A stretch of 64,000 nt of DNA from an uncultured Ulvibacter sp. (GCA_938041335.1 CALIAF010000009.1:1-64000); one strand, 5' to 3'. Positions 18,823 through 28,808 are shown, numbered from the stretch's first letter. A program made the numbers and translations. Notes: generated from the letters alone by a model not told the origin.

Positions 18823-19614
18823 ATGTCAGAAACAATAAATGTCCCAACAATGGCCGAGTATATGGCCCAAGGCAAGCAGCCAGAAGTATTATTCTGGGTG
18901 GGTTGTGCTGGTAGTTTTGACGATAGAGCAAAGAAGATTACAAAAGCATTTGTGAAATTATTAAACAATGCTGGGGTTGATTTTGCTGTATTAGGTACAG
19001 AAGAAAGTTGTACGGGAGATCCAGCAAAAAGAGCAGGTAACGAGTTTCTATTCCAGATGCAAGCAGTGACTAATATTGAGGTGATGAATGCCTATGAAGT
19101 CAAGAAAGTGGTGACCGCATGCCCACACTGTTTTAATACCATACAAAACGAGTATCCGCAACTAGGGGGTAATTATGAAGTAATGCACCACACACAGTTT
19201 TTAAAATCTTTAATGAACGAAGGCCGCCTTAAAGTAGAAGGCGGTAAGTTTAAAGGAAAGCGAATCACATTTCACGATCCTTGTTATCTAGGTCGTGCCA
19301 ATGGTGAGTATGAAGCACCTAGAGATTTATTGCGTAAACTAGAAGTTGAGCTTGTAGAGATGAAGCGCTGCAAGACCAAAGGATTATGCTGTGGAGCTGG
19401 TGGAGCACAAATGTTTAAAGAAGCAGAGCCAGGAGCAAAAGAGATTAATATAGAACGTACTCAAGAAGCCATAGAAGTAAAACCAGCAATTATAGCTGCG
19501 GGTTGTCCATTTTGTAACACGATGATGACAGATGGCGTAAAAGGAGAAAACAAAGAAGAAGAAATTGAAGTCATGGACGTGGCTGAGATGATTGCAAGTG
19601 CAGCAGATTTATAA
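18823..19614 (+). CDS. Cysteine-rich CCG-domain (Fe-S) protein
   Basis: A 263-residue protein with two CCG-type motifs: the first around residues 75-105 (TACPHCFNT) with the HDPCYLGRANGEY segment, the second KTKGLCCGAGGAQMF and later AAGCPFCNTMM. This is the HdrB/GlpC/LutA-like fold that binds non-cubane or unusual Fe-S clusters. Together with the membrane Fe-S protein upstream it forms the equivalent of a split HdrD/GlpC module delivering electrons to the quinone pool. The physiological donor is not shown by the sequence. Confidence 0.88.
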   Translation: MSETINVPTMAEYMAQGKQPEVLFWVGCAGSFDDRAKKITKAFVKLLNNAGVDFAVLGTEESCTGDPAKRAGNEFLFQMQAVTNIEVMNAYEVKKVVTACPHCFNTIQNEYPQLGGNYEVMHHTQFLKSLMNEGRLKVEGGKFKGKRITFHDPCYLGRANGEYEAPRDLLRKLEVELVEMKRCKTKGLCCGAGGAQMFKEAEPGAKEINIERTQEAIEVKPAIIAAGCPFCNTMMTDGVKGENKEEEIEVMDVAEMIASAADL

Positions 19615-19681
19615 AATTTAAAAAGGACGGACCTCCGAACTTATGTGAAACACTGCGAAATAACCCCAAATTGAAAAGAAT

Positions 19682-20167
19682 ATGTTAGTAGACTTCACAG
19701 CACTCCCAGACGATTCAAGAATATGGATTTATCAATCCAACCGTAAATTCTCAGAAGAGGAAGTGGCTGTAATGCAAGAAAAAACCAATGCATTTTTAAC
19801 GCAGTGGACGGCACATGGTGCCAACCTTGAGGCAGGATTCGAGATAAAATACGATCGTTTCATAGTTCTTGGGTTAAATCAAGCTAATGCATCTGCATCT
19901 GGATGTAGCATTGATGCTTCGGTGCATTTTATTCAAGAATTAGAGAAGGAATTTGATCTTGATCTTATGGATAAGATGAATGTGACCTTTTATAATGGCA
20001 ATTTTATCGCACATAAAACCTTAACAGATTTTAGAAAGATGGCAAAAAATAGATCTGTATCAAAGAATACCGTGGTTTTCAATAACTTAGTGAATACAAA
20101 AGAGGAGTATCAAGAAAATTGGGAAGTACCTGCGTCAGAGAGTTGGCATAATCGATTTTTAGCATAG
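19682..20167 (+). CDS. Conserved Bacteroidetes protein of unknown function
   Basis: A 161-residue soluble protein beginning MLVDFTALPDDSRIWIYQSN and ending in a WHNRFLA tail. Homologues in flavobacteria are frequently labelled ABC transporter ATPase, but I see no Walker A, Walker B or signature motif, so that label should not be trusted. It has no signal peptide. It is the last gene of the plus-strand series that began at the amidase, 67 bp behind the CCG protein. Function unknown. Confidence 0.8.
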   Translation: MLVDFTALPDDSRIWIYQSNRKFSEEEVAVMQEKTNAFLTQWTAHGANLEAGFEIKYDRFIVLGLNQANASASGCSIDASVHFIQELEKEFDLDLMDKMNVTFYNGNFIAHKTLTDFRKMAKNRSVSKNTVVFNNLVNTKEEYQENWEVPASESWHNRFLA

Positions 20168-20212
20168 TTTTTGTAACTTACGGTAAGGAAAGATGGCCTT
20201 TGTATTTTTGAT

Positions 20213-20220
20213 TTCACACT
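20213..20220 (+). promoter_or_regulatory. -7 promoter element upstream of the GH3 fusion gene
   Basis: TATTTTTG matches TAnnTTTG exactly and lies 50 bp before the ATG at 20270. No clear -33 TTTG is found at the usual distance, so support is partial. Confidence 0.35.
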
Positions 20221-20269
20221 CACTATTTTAGGTGCATCTTCGTTCTAACATATATCCTGAATTTTATCA

Positions 20270-23194
20270 ATGAAAAATAGTTTTGCTCTCGTATTATTTA
20301 TTATACTTTCCGCTTCAACGTTTGCACAACAAGCGAATCCTTTAATTGTAAAAAATGCACTACCATATCAGCAGAAATGGGTGGATAGCATCTATAGCGA
20401 AATGTCATTACAAGAAAAAGTAGGGCAACTTTTTATGGTAGATGTGTTTTCAAGCGACCCTAAAGAGAAAACAGACAAGATTAAAAAACTCATAAAAGAA
20501 CAGCATATTGGCGGAATTATATTCTCTAAAGGAGGTCCTGTACGTCAAGCAAAACTCAATAATGAATTTCAAAACGACGCCAAATATCCATTAATGATCG
20601 CAATGGATGCAGAATGGGGGCTAGCCATGCGGTTAGACTCCACATTTGCATACCCTTATAATATGACTTTGGGTGCCATTCAAGATAATAAAATTGTAGA
20701 AGAAGTGGGCTATCGTATAGGTCGTCATACTAAAAGAATGGGAATGCATATTAATTTTGCACCCGTAGTGGATATCAACACCAACCCTAAAAACCCAATT
20801 ATTGGTAATCGTTCTTTTGGGGAAGACATGGATAATGTGAGTGAGAAAGCTACCGCTTTTATGCAAGGAATGCAACGTGCTGGGGTTTTAGCAAATGCAA
20901 AACATTTTCCGGGCCACGGAGATACAGATCAAGATTCGCATAAAACCTTGCCTACAGTTGCTTTTTCCAAGGAGCGAATTGACAGTGTAGAGTTATATCC
21001 ATATCGACGGCTTATTGAAAATGGCTTAAGCAGTGTGATGGTTGCACACCTTAATATTCCTAGTTTAGAGCCTCGTTCTGGCTATCCATCTAGTATTTCA
21101 GAATATATAGTGACAGACATGCTAAAGGGACAATTAGGTTTTAATGGCCTTATTTTTACTGATGCGCTAAATATGAAAGGTGCAGCAAACTTTAGTAGCC
21201 CAGGAGAGATTGATCTCGCTGCATTTTTAGCAGGAAATGATGTACTGCTTATTTCCGAAGATATCCCAAAAGCACATGCGCTTTTAGTAAATGCGTATAG
21301 AGAAGAAGTTATTACCGAAAAGCGATTAGCACATTCTGTAAAGAAAATTTTATTTGCAAAGTTTAAAGCGGGCTTGCACCGTTATCAGCCCATTAGCCCA
21401 TATGGCTTAGTATCCAGTTTAAATGGAGCTTCAGATGTGTTATTATATGAGCAAGCCATGGAAGCGGCGATAACCGTTGTTAAAAATGATAGTTTGACGC
21501 TGCCTATTTCTGACCTTCAGAAAAAGAAATTTGCCTATGTAAACTTAGGCGATGCTTCTGGAAAACCCTTCTTAGATGCGCTTCGGAAATATAATAGAAT
21601 TGATCACGTTAAGGCCAATGAACTCCCTACCTTATTGAAAAAGCTTAAAGGGTATGACAAGGTGATTATTGGTTTTCATAAGAGCAATGATAACCCATGG
21701 AAAAGTTATACGTTTTCAGAAAAAGAGCTGCAATGGCTGCAAGAAATTGCCATAGATAACAAGGTGATACTAGATGTGTTTACTAGTCCATATGCGCTGC
21801 TACAAGTACAAAACATGGCCGAAATTGAGACCATTATGGTGTCTTACCAAAATAGTGAAGTAGCACAATCATTGTCAGCCCAGATTATTTTTGGTGCCCG
21901 TCAAGCAAAGGGAAAGTTGCCAGTAAGCATTAACACACAGATACCTGTAGGAACGGGAGTTGAAACAAAGCTACTAAAACGCTTACAATACGGTACTCCA
22001 GAAAGTGTGGGTATGAGCAGCTACAAATTTTATAAAATAGATTCACTTGCAAGAGTGGGGCTTTGGGGGAAAATGACACCAGGAATGCAAATACTTGTTG
22101 CACGCAATGGTAAGGTGGTTTATGATAAAAATTTTGGATATCATACGCAATCAGAAAAAAATACGGTAAAGAGTAATGACCTCTATGATGTGGCATCATT
22201 GACAAAAATACTGGCAACGTTGCCAATAGTTATGGATCTATACGACCGTGGGGTCATTAACATGGATACAAAGCTCAGAGAAATGCTACCGGAATATAAA
22301 GGTACCGACAAAGCAAATATTACGCTACAACAAATGCTTACGCATACGGCGAGGTTAAAAGCTTGGATTCCTTTTTATGTTAAAACCCTAGATAGTATAA
22401 CAAAAAAACCATCTTCAAAATGGTTTAGAAAAAACAAAGAAAGTGACTTTACTATTCCCGTGGCTAAAAATCTTTATATGAAACGAGAGTATCGCGATTC
22501 GATTTTTCTTCAGATTAAAGAAAGTGAATTAAGAAGCAGTAGCGGTTATAAATACAGTGATTTGCCCTATTATTTATTAAAAAAATACGTGGAAGAATTT
22601 TATGGCACTCCATTAGAACTATTGGTGCAACGTAACTTATATGAGTCATTAGGGGCTAGTAACACCACCTATTTGCCATTAGATAAATTCACTAGTATTG
22701 ACATTGTTCCTACAGAAAACGACCAGATTTTTAGGCAACAAGTGGTGCAAGGCTATGTGCACGATCAAGGAGCTGCCATGTTAGGAGGAGTGGGTGGTCA
22801 TGCTGGGCTGTTTAGTACGGCAAATGATGTAGCAAAAATCATGCAAATGTATCTATGGAAAGGAACGTATGGAGATAAGCAATACTTTAAACCCGAAACG
22901 ATAGATGCGTTTAACACATGTTACTTTTGTGAAAATAATGTAAGGCGTGGTGTAGGTTTCGACAAACCACAACTGGGAGATGTGGGTCCAACCTGTGGTT
23001 GTATTTCTATGAATAGTTTTGGGCATAGTGGTTTTACGGGTACATTTACTTGGGCAGATCCGGATCAAGATTTAGTCTATGTTTTTATGAGTAATCGCAC
23101 GTATCCAGATGCAGAGAATAGAAAATTAATAGGTAGTAATCTTCGTAGTAATATTCAAGAAGCTATTTATGAGGCTATTAACGTGAAGTATTAA
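20270..23194 (+). CDS. GH3 (NagZ-like) / class C beta-lactamase-fold fusion
   Basis: A 974-residue exported protein (signal peptide 1-19, ending TFAQ). Residues 35-370 form a family 3 glycosidase domain with the NagZ loop KHFPGHGDTDQDSH (211-224) and the nucleophile region LIFTDALNMKGA near 296-307. A middle C-terminal GH3-like region follows to about 570. The last 380 residues are a serine hydrolase: SxxK at Ser643 (ASLTK), a YSD tyrosine motif near 763 and HSGFTGT near 922. The first domain is expected to release GlcNAc from muropeptides and the second to act as an esterase or D,D-peptidase. It is monocistronic by spacing. Confidence 0.9.
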   Translation: MKNSFALVLFIILSASTFAQQANPLIVKNALPYQQKWVDSIYSEMSLQEKVGQLFMVDVFSSDPKEKTDKIKKLIKEQHIGGIIFSKGGPVRQAKLNNEFQNDAKYPLMIAMDAEWGLAMRLDSTFAYPYNMTLGAIQDNKIVEEVGYRIGRHTKRMGMHINFAPVVDINTNPKNPIIGNRSFGEDMDNVSEKATAFMQGMQRAGVLANAKHFPGHGDTDQDSHKTLPTVAFSKERIDSVELYPYRRLIENGLSSVMVAHLNIPSLEPRSGYPSSISEYIVTDMLKGQLGFNGLIFTDALNMKGAANFSSPGEIDLAAFLAGNDVLLISEDIPKAHALLVNAYREEVITEKRLAHSVKKILFAKFKAGLHRYQPISPYGLVSSLNGASDVLLYEQAMEAAITVVKNDSLTLPISDLQKKKFAYVNLGDASGKPFLDALRKYNRIDHVKANELPTLLKKLKGYDKVIIGFHKSNDNPWKSYTFSEKELQWLQEIAIDNKVILDVFTSPYALLQVQNMAEIETIMVSYQNSEVAQSLSAQIIFGARQAKGKLPVSINTQIPVGTGVETKLLKRLQYGTPESVGMSSYKFYKIDSLARVGLWGKMTPGMQILVARNGKVVYDKNFGYHTQSEKNTVKSNDLYDVASLTKILATLPIVMDLYDRGVINMDTKLREMLPEYKGTDKANITLQQMLTHTARLKAWIPFYVKTLDSITKKPSSKWFRKNKESDFTIPVAKNLYMKREYRDSIFLQIKESELRSSSGYKYSDLPYYLLKKYVEEFYGTPLELLVQRNLYESLGASNTTYLPLDKFTSIDIVPTENDQIFRQQVVQGYVHDQGAAMLGGVGGHAGLFSTANDVAKIMQMYLWKGTYGDKQYFKPETIDAFNTCYFCENNVRRGVGFDKPQLGDVGPTCGCISMNSFGHSGFTGTFTWADPDQDLVYVFMSNRTYPDAENRKLIGSNLRSNIQEAIYEAINVKY

Positions 23195-23233
23195 TAATAT
23201 TTCCTATCACTCGTTTGTGTGTTTTAGGAACAG

Positions 23234-24385
23234 ATGAATATAAAATTTATGAAAATAGCAATGGTATGTTATCCTACATTTGGTGGGAGTGGGGTAGTCG
23301 CTACAGAACTTGGCGTTGCACTAGCAGAACGGGGTCACGAGGTGCATTTTATCACCTATAAGCAACCGGTACGTCTTGATTTAATTAGTCCAAACATCTA
23401 TTTTCACGAGGTTCAGGTGCCTCAGTATCCGTTGTTTAAATACCAACCCTACGAGTTGGCTTTGTCAAGTAAACTAGTAGACATGGTGCGTTATTATGGG
23501 ATAGATATGATGCACGTGCATTATGCAATACCGCACGCGTATGCAGGGTACATGGCAAAAAAAATGCTAGAAGATGAAGGAATCATAATTCCAATGGTAA
23601 CTACACTTCATGGTACAGATATAACCTTAGTAGGTAATCACCCGCATTATAAGCCAGCAGTTACGTTTAGTATTAATAATAGTGATAAAGTAACTTCGGT
23701 TTCTGAAAGTTTAAAGAAAGATACCCTTCGCCTTTTTTCTATTAATAATGAGATCGATGTAGTGCCCAATTTCATCGATATGAAAAAGCACGAGAATACC
23801 TATACAGATTGTCAGCGTGATTTGATGGCATTACCTGAAGAGCGTATTATCACTCACGTGAGTAATCTTCGCCCAGTAAAAAGGATAATAGATATAGTAC
23901 GTATTTTTGCTAAAATCCAAGAAGACATACCCTCCAAGCTGTTAATTGTAGGAGAAGGTCCAGAACGCGAACCAGCACAAGAGCTAGTAGATAGTTTAGG
24001 GTTGACGCAAAAAGTAGTATTCTTAGGCAATAGCAATGAAGTAGACAAGATTTTATGTTTTTCAGATCTGTTTTTATTGCCTTCAGAAAAGGAGAGTTTT
24101 GGTCTTGCAGCGCTAGAAGCCATGGCTAGTGGCGTGCCAGTAATTTCATCTAATGCAGGCGGATTAGCAGAAGTTAACACACACGGTATAAGTGGATATT
24201 TAAGTAACATTGGAGATGTAGATGATATGGCAAAAAATGCGATTAGCATTTTAAAAGATGACGAAACGTTAGCTAGATTTAAACAACAAGCTAAGGCAGC
24301 GGCAGCTAAATTTGATACAAATAATATTGTGCCGTTCTATGAGGAGATTTATGTCCAAGCGTTAAATAAAACTTTGGTAAAATAA
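23234..24385 (+). CDS. bshA: N-acetyl-alpha-D-glucosaminyl L-malate synthase BshA
   Basis: A 383-residue GT4 glycosyltransferase for the first step of bacillithiol synthesis: UDP-GlcNAc plus L-malate. The opening MKIAMVCYPTFGGSGVVATE (from residue 6) is diagnostic of BshA, together with TLHGTDITLVG and the E-x7-E motif KESFGLAALEAM. An alternative start at the internal ATG (residue 6) is equally likely. Its presence shows that the organism uses bacillithiol as its low-molecular-weight thiol, which bears on how to read the GshB-like gene at 34.5 kb. Confidence 0.94.
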   Translation: MNIKFMKIAMVCYPTFGGSGVVATELGVALAERGHEVHFITYKQPVRLDLISPNIYFHEVQVPQYPLFKYQPYELALSSKLVDMVRYYGIDMMHVHYAIPHAYAGYMAKKMLEDEGIIIPMVTTLHGTDITLVGNHPHYKPAVTFSINNSDKVTSVSESLKKDTLRLFSINNEIDVVPNFIDMKKHENTYTDCQRDLMALPEERIITHVSNLRPVKRIIDIVRIFAKIQEDIPSKLLIVGEGPEREPAQELVDSLGLTQKVVFLGNSNEVDKILCFSDLFLLPSEKESFGLAALEAMASGVPVISSNAGGLAEVNTHGISGYLSNIGDVDDMAKNAISILKDDETLARFKQQAKAAAAKFDTNNIVPFYEEIYVQALNKTLVK

Positions 24386-24400
24386 ACTACACAATCGCAC

Positions 24401-24438
24401 AAAAAAAATGCCCTTCATCTATAAGATAAAGGGCATTT
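24401..24438 (-). terminator. Bidirectional terminator between bshA and the OM protein gene
   Basis: The arms AAATGCCCTT (24406-24415) and AAGGGCATTT (24429-24438) form a perfect 10-bp stem. The A run at 24401-24408 gives a U tract on the minus-strand transcript, so termination is strongest for the gene at 24456. Confidence 0.8.
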
Positions 24439-24455
24439 GCAATTCTAATTAGTAT

Positions 24456-24956
24456 TTAATCAAACTGATATCTAATACCTAATGCAAAATCAAAACCAAG
24501 GTCATCTCTAAAATCACCAAAACCAAATTCTGGTCTTACATCAAGAGATAGTAATAATGGAAAGTCAAAGTTATATTCGATTCCTGCGGTACCGGCGGCG
24601 AATACATAAATTTCATCATTATCATTATCAATATCTACACCACCAGGTAAATCTCCATAGTCGAATGAAACAGATGCCAAACCACCACCTACACCAGCAT
24701 ACCAGTTAAAACCACCATCAATGTTCCATACCCATTGGTATAATCCAGTACCTTTAAAAATACTTACATTTTTGTTTCCATTAAATTGCGCTCCTATTTC
24801 AAGCCTATTATTGTCACCTAATCCTCTTTGATAATTAATTTCTGTTCCAAAACCGTCATTATCTCCTATACGAATTCCAATGGCGTTTTTAGAAATTTCT
24901 TGTGCTTGTGAAGCTAATCCAAAAAGGACAAAGGCAAATACTAATAATTTTTTCAT
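24456..24956 (-). CDS. Small outer-membrane beta-barrel protein
   Basis: A 166-residue protein with a signal peptide (1-18, ending ASQA) and eight or so amphipathic strands finishing with FALGIRYQFD, whose terminal aromatic is typical of outer-membrane barrels. The repeated Gly/Asp-rich loops (NDGFGTEINYQRGL, FGFGDFRDDLG) are consistent. Function unknown. It is a single-gene unit, ending in a strong terminator. Confidence 0.75.
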   Translation of the reverse strand: MKKLLVFAFVLFGLASQAQEISKNAIGIRIGDNDGFGTEINYQRGLGDNNRLEIGAQFNGNKNVSIFKGTGLYQWVWNIDGGFNWYAGVGGGLASVSFDYGDLPGGVDIDNDNDEIYVFAAGTAGIEYNFDFPLLLSLDVRPEFGFGDFRDDLGFDFALGIRYQFD

Positions 24957-25083
24957 AATTTATATTATTTAAGTTGTGTGGCGAATTTAAGATAATGGAT
25001 AAAACGAAAATGTTAAATACCTGCTAAAGGTTTCATAAATTAACCACATCTTTTCCCTATTTTTAGACATTAGAATGTAATCA

Positions 25084-28005
25084 ATGACTCAAACAATTCT
25101 AGCGTCATTTAAAGAAACCTTTGACGGTGATTTTAAATATGATTCTTTGCATAAGACGCTCTATGCAACAGATGCTTCTGTATATAAAAGAATACCTGAA
25201 GCGGTTGCGTTTCCGAAGTCAGTAAAAGGTCTACAACAATTAATAAAGTTTGCAACAGAGCATCACACTTCTTTAGTACCAAGAACCGCGGGTACTTCGC
25301 TGGCCGGGCAATGTGTTGGTGATGGGATTATCGTAGATGTTTCTAAGTATTTTACAGAAATCATCACTTTCAATAAAGAGAAAAAGACTGTAATTGTGCA
25401 GCCTGGTGTCATAAGAGATGAACTAAATGACTACTTAAAACCGTTCGGATTATTCTTTGGTCCCAATACCTCTACTTCAAATAGATGCATGATTGGAGGG
25501 ATGGTAGGTAATAACTCAAGCGGAACAACAAGTATTCATTATGGTGTGACCCGTGATAAATTGCTAGGCCTAAAAACAGTTTTATCTAATGGCGATGAGG
25601 CTTACTTCGGAAATGTTACAAAAAATGAGGTTCCAGAAAAATTAGAAAAGGACACTTTAGAAGGAAAAATTTACGAAACGATATATTCTAATCTTTCTAA
25701 TCCAGCAGTTAGGGCAGAAATAAAAGCGCAGTTCCCAAAGCCAGAGATTCATCGCAGGAATACAGGGTATGCAGTAGATGTTTTATTAAATGCGGAAGTT
25801 TTTGGCGGTAATGAACCCCTTAATTTATGTAAACTGCTAGCCGGAAGTGAAGGAACGCTGGCATTTACTACAGAGATCACCTTACAATTAGATGATCTAC
25901 CACCTGAACATGAGCTAATGCTCGTGGCACATTATCATTCTATTGATGACTGTATGCTTGATGTGGTGAGTGCCATGAGGCATCGCCTTTATAGCTGTGA
26001 AATGCTGGATGACACCATCTTAAACTGTACTAAATCAAACACCAAATATGACCCTTATAGAATTTTTGTAGACGGAGACCCTAAAGCTATATTGTTATTA
26101 GAAGTCAAAGGAACTAGCGAAGATGATGTGATAAGTCAAGCAAATCAATTATTAGCAAGCATAAAAGAGAGTGGCCTGAGCTATGCAATTCCGATTTTAA
26201 AAGAAGAACAAATAGCAATGGCTATGGAACTCCGTAAAGCAGGACTAGGTCTATTGGGTAATATGATTGGAGATAGCAAAGCAGTAGCTTGCATAGAAGA
26301 CACGGCTGTAGCGTTACAAGATTTACCTAGCTATATAAAAGAGTTTAGTGAATTAATGAAACGCTATAATCAAGATGCGGTATACTACGCTCACGCTGGG
26401 GCTGGGGAGTTGCATTTGCGTCCTATTCTAAATTTAAAGAAAAGTGAAGATGTCGCTTACTTTAGAAAGATCACCACCGAAGTGGCGAAGTTGGTTAAAA
26501 AATATGGCGGCTCGTTCTCAGGTGAACACGGCGATGGGATAGTGAGAGGTGAGTTTATACCCGTGTTAATTGGCGGGAAGAATTATGAGTTATTAAAAAC
26601 AATTAAAGATGTCTTTGATCCAAATAACATATTTAACCCAGGAAAGATAGTCCAAGCTCATGCAATGGATGAGCAGCTTCGCTATGTGCCTGATGCGATA
26701 CCTACAGAAGTGAAAACCAAAATGGACTTTAGCGATTCTATGGGTTTATTGAGGCTTGCAGAAAAATGTAACGGGAGTGGTGATTGTAGAAAAACCGAAC
26801 AGGCTACTGGAGTTATGTGCCCAAGTTATCACGCCACTAAAGATGAGAAAGACAGCACAAGAGGTAGGGCAAACGTGCTAAGAGAAGCATTAACTCATCC
26901 AAAATCCACTACTACTTTTAACTCCAAAGCGCTAGAAGAGGTATTTGATCTTTGCATAAGTTGTAAAGCCTGTGCCACTGAATGTCCTAGTAATGTTGAT
27001 ATGGCAACCGCAAAAACGGAGTATTTGTATCAATATCAAAAAATCAATACTCCATCGCGAGCCACAAAACTATTTGGGTTCAGCTCTAGAAACGCAAAAA
27101 AAGCAGCTAAGATTCCTTGGTTGGTAAATGCAATCACTAACGGGTTTTTAACTGCGGAAATAGTAAAAAAATGGAGTGGAGTTCATACAAATAGAAACAT
27201 CCCTAAGTATTCAATAAATACTTTTAATAAGATACTGCAAAATACTAAATATCAGCATAATGAATTAAATTTTGATCTTGTGTTATTTGTTGACGAATTT
27301 TCAAATTTTCTTGATACTCCCATTGCCGAAGATACTTTTCAGCTTTTACACGGTTTAGGGTATAAAATAAAAGTAATTACTTGTTTAGATAGTGCACGTG
27401 CACTACTGTCAAAAGGATTCCTAGACGAAGCGAAAGTTGAAATTGACAAGAACATTGCCCAGCTAAAACAGCACGTGTCAGAAAGCGTGCCTCTTGTTGG
27501 AATAGAACCTTCGGCCATATTAGGTTTTAGAGATGAATACCTTCGGTTAGCAGATGATAGAGAAGGAGCTAAACATCTTTCAGCTAACACCTATTTGATC
27601 GAAGAGTTTTTAGCAAGCGAGATGAAAAAGGGTCATATTAAAACCCAGCAATTTTCTGAAGCAAAGAAAACTATTAAAGTCCATGTGCATTGTCATCAAA
27701 AGGCATTGAGTAATTCAAAGCACACATTTGATATCTTAAATTTTCCGAAGTACTATTCTCCTACCATCATAAATGCGGGTTGCTGTGGCATGGCCGGAAG
27801 TTTTGGGTATGAAAAGGAGCATTATATTATTAGCATGAAAATAGGAGGTCTACGTTTGTTTCCTGCCATTAAAAAAGCACCTAAAGAAGTGATTATAGCG
27901 GCAAATGGCACCAGTTGCCGCCATCAAATAAAAGATGGGACAGAACGTGAGGCCCTACATCCAGTAACCATATTAAGGCAAGCCTTAGTTATTACTCACC
28001 AATAA
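25084..28005 (+). CDS. FAD-linked and Fe-S oxidoreductase (D-lactate/2-hydroxyacid dehydrogenase type)
   Basis: A 973-residue three-part enzyme. Residues 40-270 form a PCMH/FAD-binding domain (PRTAGTSLAGQCVGDG and GGMVGNNSSGTTS). Residues 280-530 form the FAD-oxidase C domain (GEHGDGIVRGEF, DPNNIFNPGKIV). A ferredoxin segment follows with clusters near 565-580 and 625-640 (CISCKACATECPSNVD). The C-terminal 350 residues hold a CCG region (HVHCHQKALSN, NAGCCGMAGSFG). The architecture corresponds to GlcD-GlcF type respiratory dehydrogenases such as D-lactate dehydrogenase Dld-II or D-2-hydroxyglutarate dehydrogenase; the substrate cannot be decided here. It converges with the lipoprotein gene by a 14-bp overlap. 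Confidence 0.9.
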   Translation: MTQTILASFKETFDGDFKYDSLHKTLYATDASVYKRIPEAVAFPKSVKGLQQLIKFATEHHTSLVPRTAGTSLAGQCVGDGIIVDVSKYFTEIITFNKEKKTVIVQPGVIRDELNDYLKPFGLFFGPNTSTSNRCMIGGMVGNNSSGTTSIHYGVTRDKLLGLKTVLSNGDEAYFGNVTKNEVPEKLEKDTLEGKIYETIYSNLSNPAVRAEIKAQFPKPEIHRRNTGYAVDVLLNAEVFGGNEPLNLCKLLAGSEGTLAFTTEITLQLDDLPPEHELMLVAHYHSIDDCMLDVVSAMRHRLYSCEMLDDTILNCTKSNTKYDPYRIFVDGDPKAILLLEVKGTSEDDVISQANQLLASIKESGLSYAIPILKEEQIAMAMELRKAGLGLLGNMIGDSKAVACIEDTAVALQDLPSYIKEFSELMKRYNQDAVYYAHAGAGELHLRPILNLKKSEDVAYFRKITTEVAKLVKKYGGSFSGEHGDGIVRGEFIPVLIGGKNYELLKTIKDVFDPNNIFNPGKIVQAHAMDEQLRYVPDAIPTEVKTKMDFSDSMGLLRLAEKCNGSGDCRKTEQATGVMCPSYHATKDEKDSTRGRANVLREALTHPKSTTTFNSKALEEVFDLCISCKACATECPSNVDMATAKTEYLYQYQKINTPSRATKLFGFSSRNAKKAAKIPWLVNAITNGFLTAEIVKKWSGVHTNRNIPKYSINTFNKILQNTKYQHNELNFDLVLFVDEFSNFLDTPIAEDTFQLLHGLGYKIKVITCLDSARALLSKGFLDEAKVEIDKNIAQLKQHVSESVPLVGIEPSAILGFRDEYLRLADDREGAKHLSANTYLIEEFLASEMKKGHIKTQQFSEAKKTIKVHVHCHQKALSNSKHTFDILNFPKYYSPTIINAGCCGMAGSFGYEKEHYIISMKIGGLRLFPAIKKAPKEVIIAANGTSCRHQIKDGTEREALHPVTILRQALVITHQ

Positions 28006-28792
28006 CAAATGTGTCTATCATTTGAGTACTTGCATTGCTGCTGCTCTCTGGAAATGGAAGTTCTACACCAGCGGCACTAAGATCCTCTATTGTAAACTCG
28101 ACAAGTACGGTAGAATTTGTAAGACCAATATTTGCAGTATATGTGTTTATAGCAGTTAAAACATCCTGAGATTGCATTATGGTAAAAGGTATCGTTATTG
28201 GACCTACAGGAATCATCGCGATAACTTCCATATTAACAGTGAGTTGAGATGCGAGTTGAGGAGCCTCAACTGTTGAAGTGTTAGGAATACCAAGCATGGT
28301 GCTTGTGATACCATAATTTATGGTGATAGGCACGCCGTTAATTTCTTCAATTAGGCTTCCATTGCTCACTCCAAGCTCTGGATCTATGGTAATATCTACG
28401 GTTGTGTCATACAATACCATGTCACTCAAAGGAAGAGAAATGTCTGGTAAACCTTCTATGGGTGCCCCTAGAGAGCCATCAATAATTAATTGAGTTGCTG
28501 TCGTTCTAATTATATTATCTGATAAAAATTGTGACATAAAAGCACTTGCTGGTGTTTCTGCATCCAGGTTGACGTACATATTGCCATTTTCCATCTGTGT
28601 CCCTGCAACATATAGCGAATCTCGTGATGCTCCAATTTGCTCGTTTTGATTATTATAAGTCCATGAAGAATTTGCCGATAACGGATAATATTCTGGTCCT
28701 GATTGTTCTGTATCATCAGAAGAGGGATCATCCGTATTGCAAGAAAATAGCATTATAGATGTTAAAATAGAAATGAGAAATGAGTGCTTCAT
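27992..28792 (-). CDS. Hypothetical lipoprotein
   Basis: A 266-residue protein with a lipoprotein signal (LTSIMLFSC, acylated Cys18) followed by a Ser/Asp/Glu-rich linker, as common in surface lipoproteins of Bacteroidetes. The mature part begins YYPLSANSSWTYNNQNE, a motif often seen in secreted proteins of the phylum, and then beta-rich sequence. I recognise no enzymatic motif. It is transcribed toward the flavoprotein gene, whose 3' end overlaps it by 14 bp. Confidence 0.72.
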   Translation of the reverse strand: MKHSFLISILTSIMLFSCNTDDPSSDDTEQSGPEYYPLSANSSWTYNNQNEQIGASRDSLYVAGTQMENGNMYVNLDAETPASAFMSQFLSDNIIRTTATQLIIDGSLGAPIEGLPDISLPLSDMVLYDTTVDITIDPELGVSNGSLIEEINGVPITINYGITSTMLGIPNTSTVEAPQLASQLTVNMEVIAMIPVGPITIPFTIMQSQDVLTAINTYTANIGLTNSTVLVEFTIEDLSAAGVELPFPESSSNASTQMIDTFVIGE

Positions 28793-28808
28793 TATAGTTT
28801 GTTTTTAG

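Noticed and set aside
19682-20167. ABC transporter ATPase label for the 161-residue protein
   Set aside because: No Walker A, Walker B or signature motif is visible, so the transporter name is not supported.
23854-24249. 131-codon open frame antisense to bshA
   Set aside because: Shadow of a fully supported gene; composition is the complement of bshA codons.
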